NCBI GenBank assembly: GCA_937884635.1
Contig: CALGBW010000048.1
Coordinates: forward strand, 1 to 7,783
DNA: 7,783 nucleotides
Reading direction: 5' to 3'
From: an uncultured Chlamydiaceae bacterium
Lineage (GTDB): Bacteria > Chlamydiota > Chlamydiia > Chlamydiales > Chlamydiaceae
Shown: one piece after another, positions 6,111 through 7,783 of the stretch
How positions within the stretch are numbered: the stretch's first letter is position 1
How the letters are laid out: every line of letters starts with the position of its first letter
Position numbers and translations under genes: made by a program
Notes under the pieces: generated by a model
The model's database searches: none
The model's input: the letters and a program-made list of their open reading frames with translations, nothing else
Told to the model about the DNA's origin: nothing

Positions 6111-7783
6111 ATGTGGTTTTCTCCTTCTGCGATCACGTCTCGTTTTACAGGTTTTCTTAAGGTCACTTTAACTTTAATATGTGTTAAGTCTATCGCTGTA
6201 GAAGTAGACTTGTCTTCTCTAGATGCCAGTAAGCCATTTTTTGATTACTTTGGTTTTCAACAAGTTGTATTAGAGGAATTAGGCATCGACCACATGGTTC
6301 CCTATACCAATTTGGGTGGGCTGTTGCAGCAATCGACATCTCCGCTTAATGTTGTAGGGTATGATGATGTAGCCTGTATTAGGTTAACTTCTGCCTCCGA
6401 AGGCGGAGCAATTAATGCCTCTACATTTATGTTGGACGGGACAAAGCATATAGTAGGGTTCGTAGCAAATGCATCTAGAAATAATGGTGGGGCTATTTAT
6501 ACTAGCAGTAACTGTTTAATTGAGAATAACCTTAGTCCTATATATTTCATTGGAAATATGAGTCTCGGTTCTAAAGAGCGAGATGCCAATGTGCATTATT
6601 TTGGCGGGGCTATTTATTCCGGCAGTTCTTGCTCAATTTCCAATAATTATGCGCCTATTTTATTTAGTTGCAATATGACTAGGTCTTCTGGTGGTGCGAT
6701 AGCTACTGAGGATTTTTCCCTTTCTAACAATAAAGAATTGATTGTTTTTGCTCACAACTATTCTTACGTTAACAATGAGCAACACGGTGGTGGGGTATAT
6801 TGTCGATTATCAGAAGGATCTAATTCTCAAGTAGCAATAGAAGGAAACGTTGCTCCAGTTCAGTTTATATCGAATCAAGCTACAGCAGGAGGGTGCTTTC
6901 TATCTAATAACTGTATATTGAAAGATAACCTTGGTGGCGTATCGTTTTTAAATAATGCGAGTTGCTACGGAAAGAATGGAGGAGCTATTTATACTAAAAA
7001 TTTAGTTATCCAGGATAATCGTTCTGCTATTTTATTTAGTGGTAACACAACAGAGGGAGTAGGGGGAGCAGTTTATTGCACTGCTAATTGTGATATTAGT
7101 GGAAATGGTCCGGTTTCATTTATCAACAATAGGGCTCAACACAAAATGATACAAGTTGACTCTACAAAAACTTACGAGTTTGGAGGAGCAATTTATACGG
7201 TTTATGCGTCTACAGCTAAAAACTTTATTGTCATGTCCGCAGATTATGGAGATATAACGTTTTTAGGGAACTATTGTCAGGATCAAAATGGTAACCATTT
7301 CCGTAATTCTTGCTATTGCAATGTGCATACTACTCTTCAAGCACAAAAAGGTAGATCGATATTATTTTATGATCCTATTTTGTGTAATCATTCTCCAGTT
7401 ATTACGGTTAACTCAGAGGAACATTCGGGAACTATTTTATTTTCTTCGGTAAACGTTCCATATGCTTTAGTTGATGAGAGGAATTACCGTTCTAATTGCG
7501 GTCACATTAACGTAAAAGGAGGGGTTTTAGCGGTAGAAGATAGAGCTATTCTTGCTTGTATATCTTTAAGTAACTCGGGAAATGGCACAGTGCGTTTAGG
7601 GCAAAATGGCACATTAAGAACATTTAATGCGAGTAGCACGTTAACATGCAGTAGTTTAGCGTTACATCTACCCTCCTTATTGAGGAGCGATGCTTTTCCG
7701 GCTAAAGTTATTAGTGATAATACTAAAGAAAAATCGGTTACTTTATCTGGTAACCTGCGCATGCTAAATGCTAGTAATGAGTC
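6111..7783 (+). CDS. Polymorphic membrane protein, probable PmpE/F type, N-terminal 557 residues (3' partial)
   Basis: The frame is open from ATG 6111 to the right edge. No other start is available: an in-frame TGA lies at 6048 and no ATG, GTG or TTG falls in between. Residues 1-29 form a signal peptide with a long n-region (core FLKVTLTLICV, probable cleavage after SIA). FDYFGFQ (44-50) matches the motif at the same place in the two complete genes. The passenger (about 95-390) has nine GGA-type motifs (98, 126, 165, 194, 226, 260, 290, 318, 358; the fifth is GGG and the sixth GGC) and nine FxxN motifs (117, 146, 185, 213, 252, 279, 309, 337, 384). It is rich in cysteine. The middle domain (about 415 on) has LFYDPIL, GVLAVEDRA, VRLGQNGTL and LALHLPSLL. 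The barrel lies beyond the window. The passenger is diverged from the other genes here. A 179-bp gap with a terminator suggests separate transcription. No strong Shine-Dalgarno is visible. Whether the gene is intact downstream cannot be judged. Confidence 0.93.
   Translation, partial: MWFSPSAITSRFTGFLKVTLTLICVKSIAVEVDLSSLDASKPFFDYFGFQQVVLEELGIDHMVPYTNLGGLLQQSTSPLNVVGYDDVACIRLTSASEGGAINASTFMLDGTKHIVGFVANASRNNGGAIYTSSNCLIENNLSPIYFIGNMSLGSKERDANVHYFGGAIYSGSSCSISNNYAPILFSCNMTRSSGGAIATEDFSLSNNKELIVFAHNYSYVNNEQHGGGVYCRLSEGSNSQVAIEGNVAPVQFISNQATAGGCFLSNNCILKDNLGGVSFLNNASCYGKNGGAIYTKNLVIQDNRSAILFSGNTTEGVGGAVYCTANCDISGNGPVSFINNRAQHKMIQVDSTKTYEFGGAIYTVYASTAKNFIVMSADYGDITFLGNYCQDQNGNHFRNSCYCNVHTTLQAQKGRSILFYDPILCNHSPVITVNSEEHSGTILFSSVNVPYALVDERNYRSNCGHINVKGGVLAVEDRAILACISLSNSGNGTVRLGQNGTLRTFNASSTLTCSSLALHLPSLLRSDAFPAKVISDNTKEKSVTLSGNLRMLNASNE

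Noticed and set aside
7502..7762. Minus-strand ORF of 86 codons near the right edge
   Set aside because: Lies entirely antisense to the open Pmp frame, which has a clear middle-domain signature there.
299..7783. Homopolymeric G or C tract for phase variation, as seen in some chlamydial pmp genes
   Set aside because: I saw no G run longer than five bases in any of the genes, and all frames are intact, so no on/off tract is supported here.
1..7783. PmpG-subtype assignment
   Set aside because: The linker and barrel wording (NWAPIGYVP, LYRQRP, LLASNGTW, TTFCNYL) resembles remembered PmpE/PmpF rather than PmpG; a profile or tree search would settle it.
1..7783. Mobile elements, CRISPR arrays, tRNA or rRNA genes
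   Set aside because: No transposase, spaced direct-repeat array or RNA gene is visible; the repeats present are protein-coding paralogy.

Overview
The window is part of a Chlamydia genome (AT-rich, one strand, nothing but polymorphic membrane protein genes). The genus call rests on the Pmp hallmarks in every gene: dense GGA[ILV] and FxxN repeats in the passenger, a middle domain with F[FY]DP and RLGQNGTL signatures, and a C-terminal autotransporter barrel ending in phenylalanine. The barrel and linker wording (xxNWAPIGYVPxPK, LYRQRP, LLASNGTW, TTFCNYL) matches, from memory, the PmpE/PmpF subtype (C. trachomatis CT869/CT870) rather than PmpG or PmpH. A tandem run of at least four such genes is more like the C. 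psittaci/abortus/caviae/felis group than C. trachomatis, but the species cannot be fixed from this window.

Layout: (1) positions 1-290, the last 95 codons of a pmp whose start lies off the left edge; (2) 299-3091, a complete 930-residue Pmp with a GTG start, 8 bp after the first gene; (3) 3118-5931, a complete 937-residue Pmp, 26 bp after the second; (4) 5932-6110, a 179-bp gap with a probable intrinsic terminator, other small hairpins and a weak candidate promoter; (5) 6111-7783, the first 557 codons of a fourth Pmp that runs off the right edge before its barrel. The first three genes look like one transcript, with Shine-Dalgarno sequences packed at or just after the preceding stop codon; the fourth probably starts a new one.

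The products are expected to be exported by Sec, inserted in the outer membrane by the C-terminal barrel, and to display a beta-helical passenger on the surface as adhesins and variable antigens. The contrast inside the array is strong: the barrels of genes 2 and 3 differ at about 38 of 320 residues (hand count), while the passengers are much more divergent. Several stretches are identical at DNA level between paralogues, and the partial first gene is a patchwork of gene-2-like and gene-3-like segments, which points to gene conversion among the barrels.

I found no wholly new system. The points most worth checking are the barrel mosaicism, an intercistronic hairpin that puts the gene 3 ribosome binding site in its loop, a conserved FDYxxFQ motif after the signal peptide, and a regularly placed cysteine in the passenger repeat.
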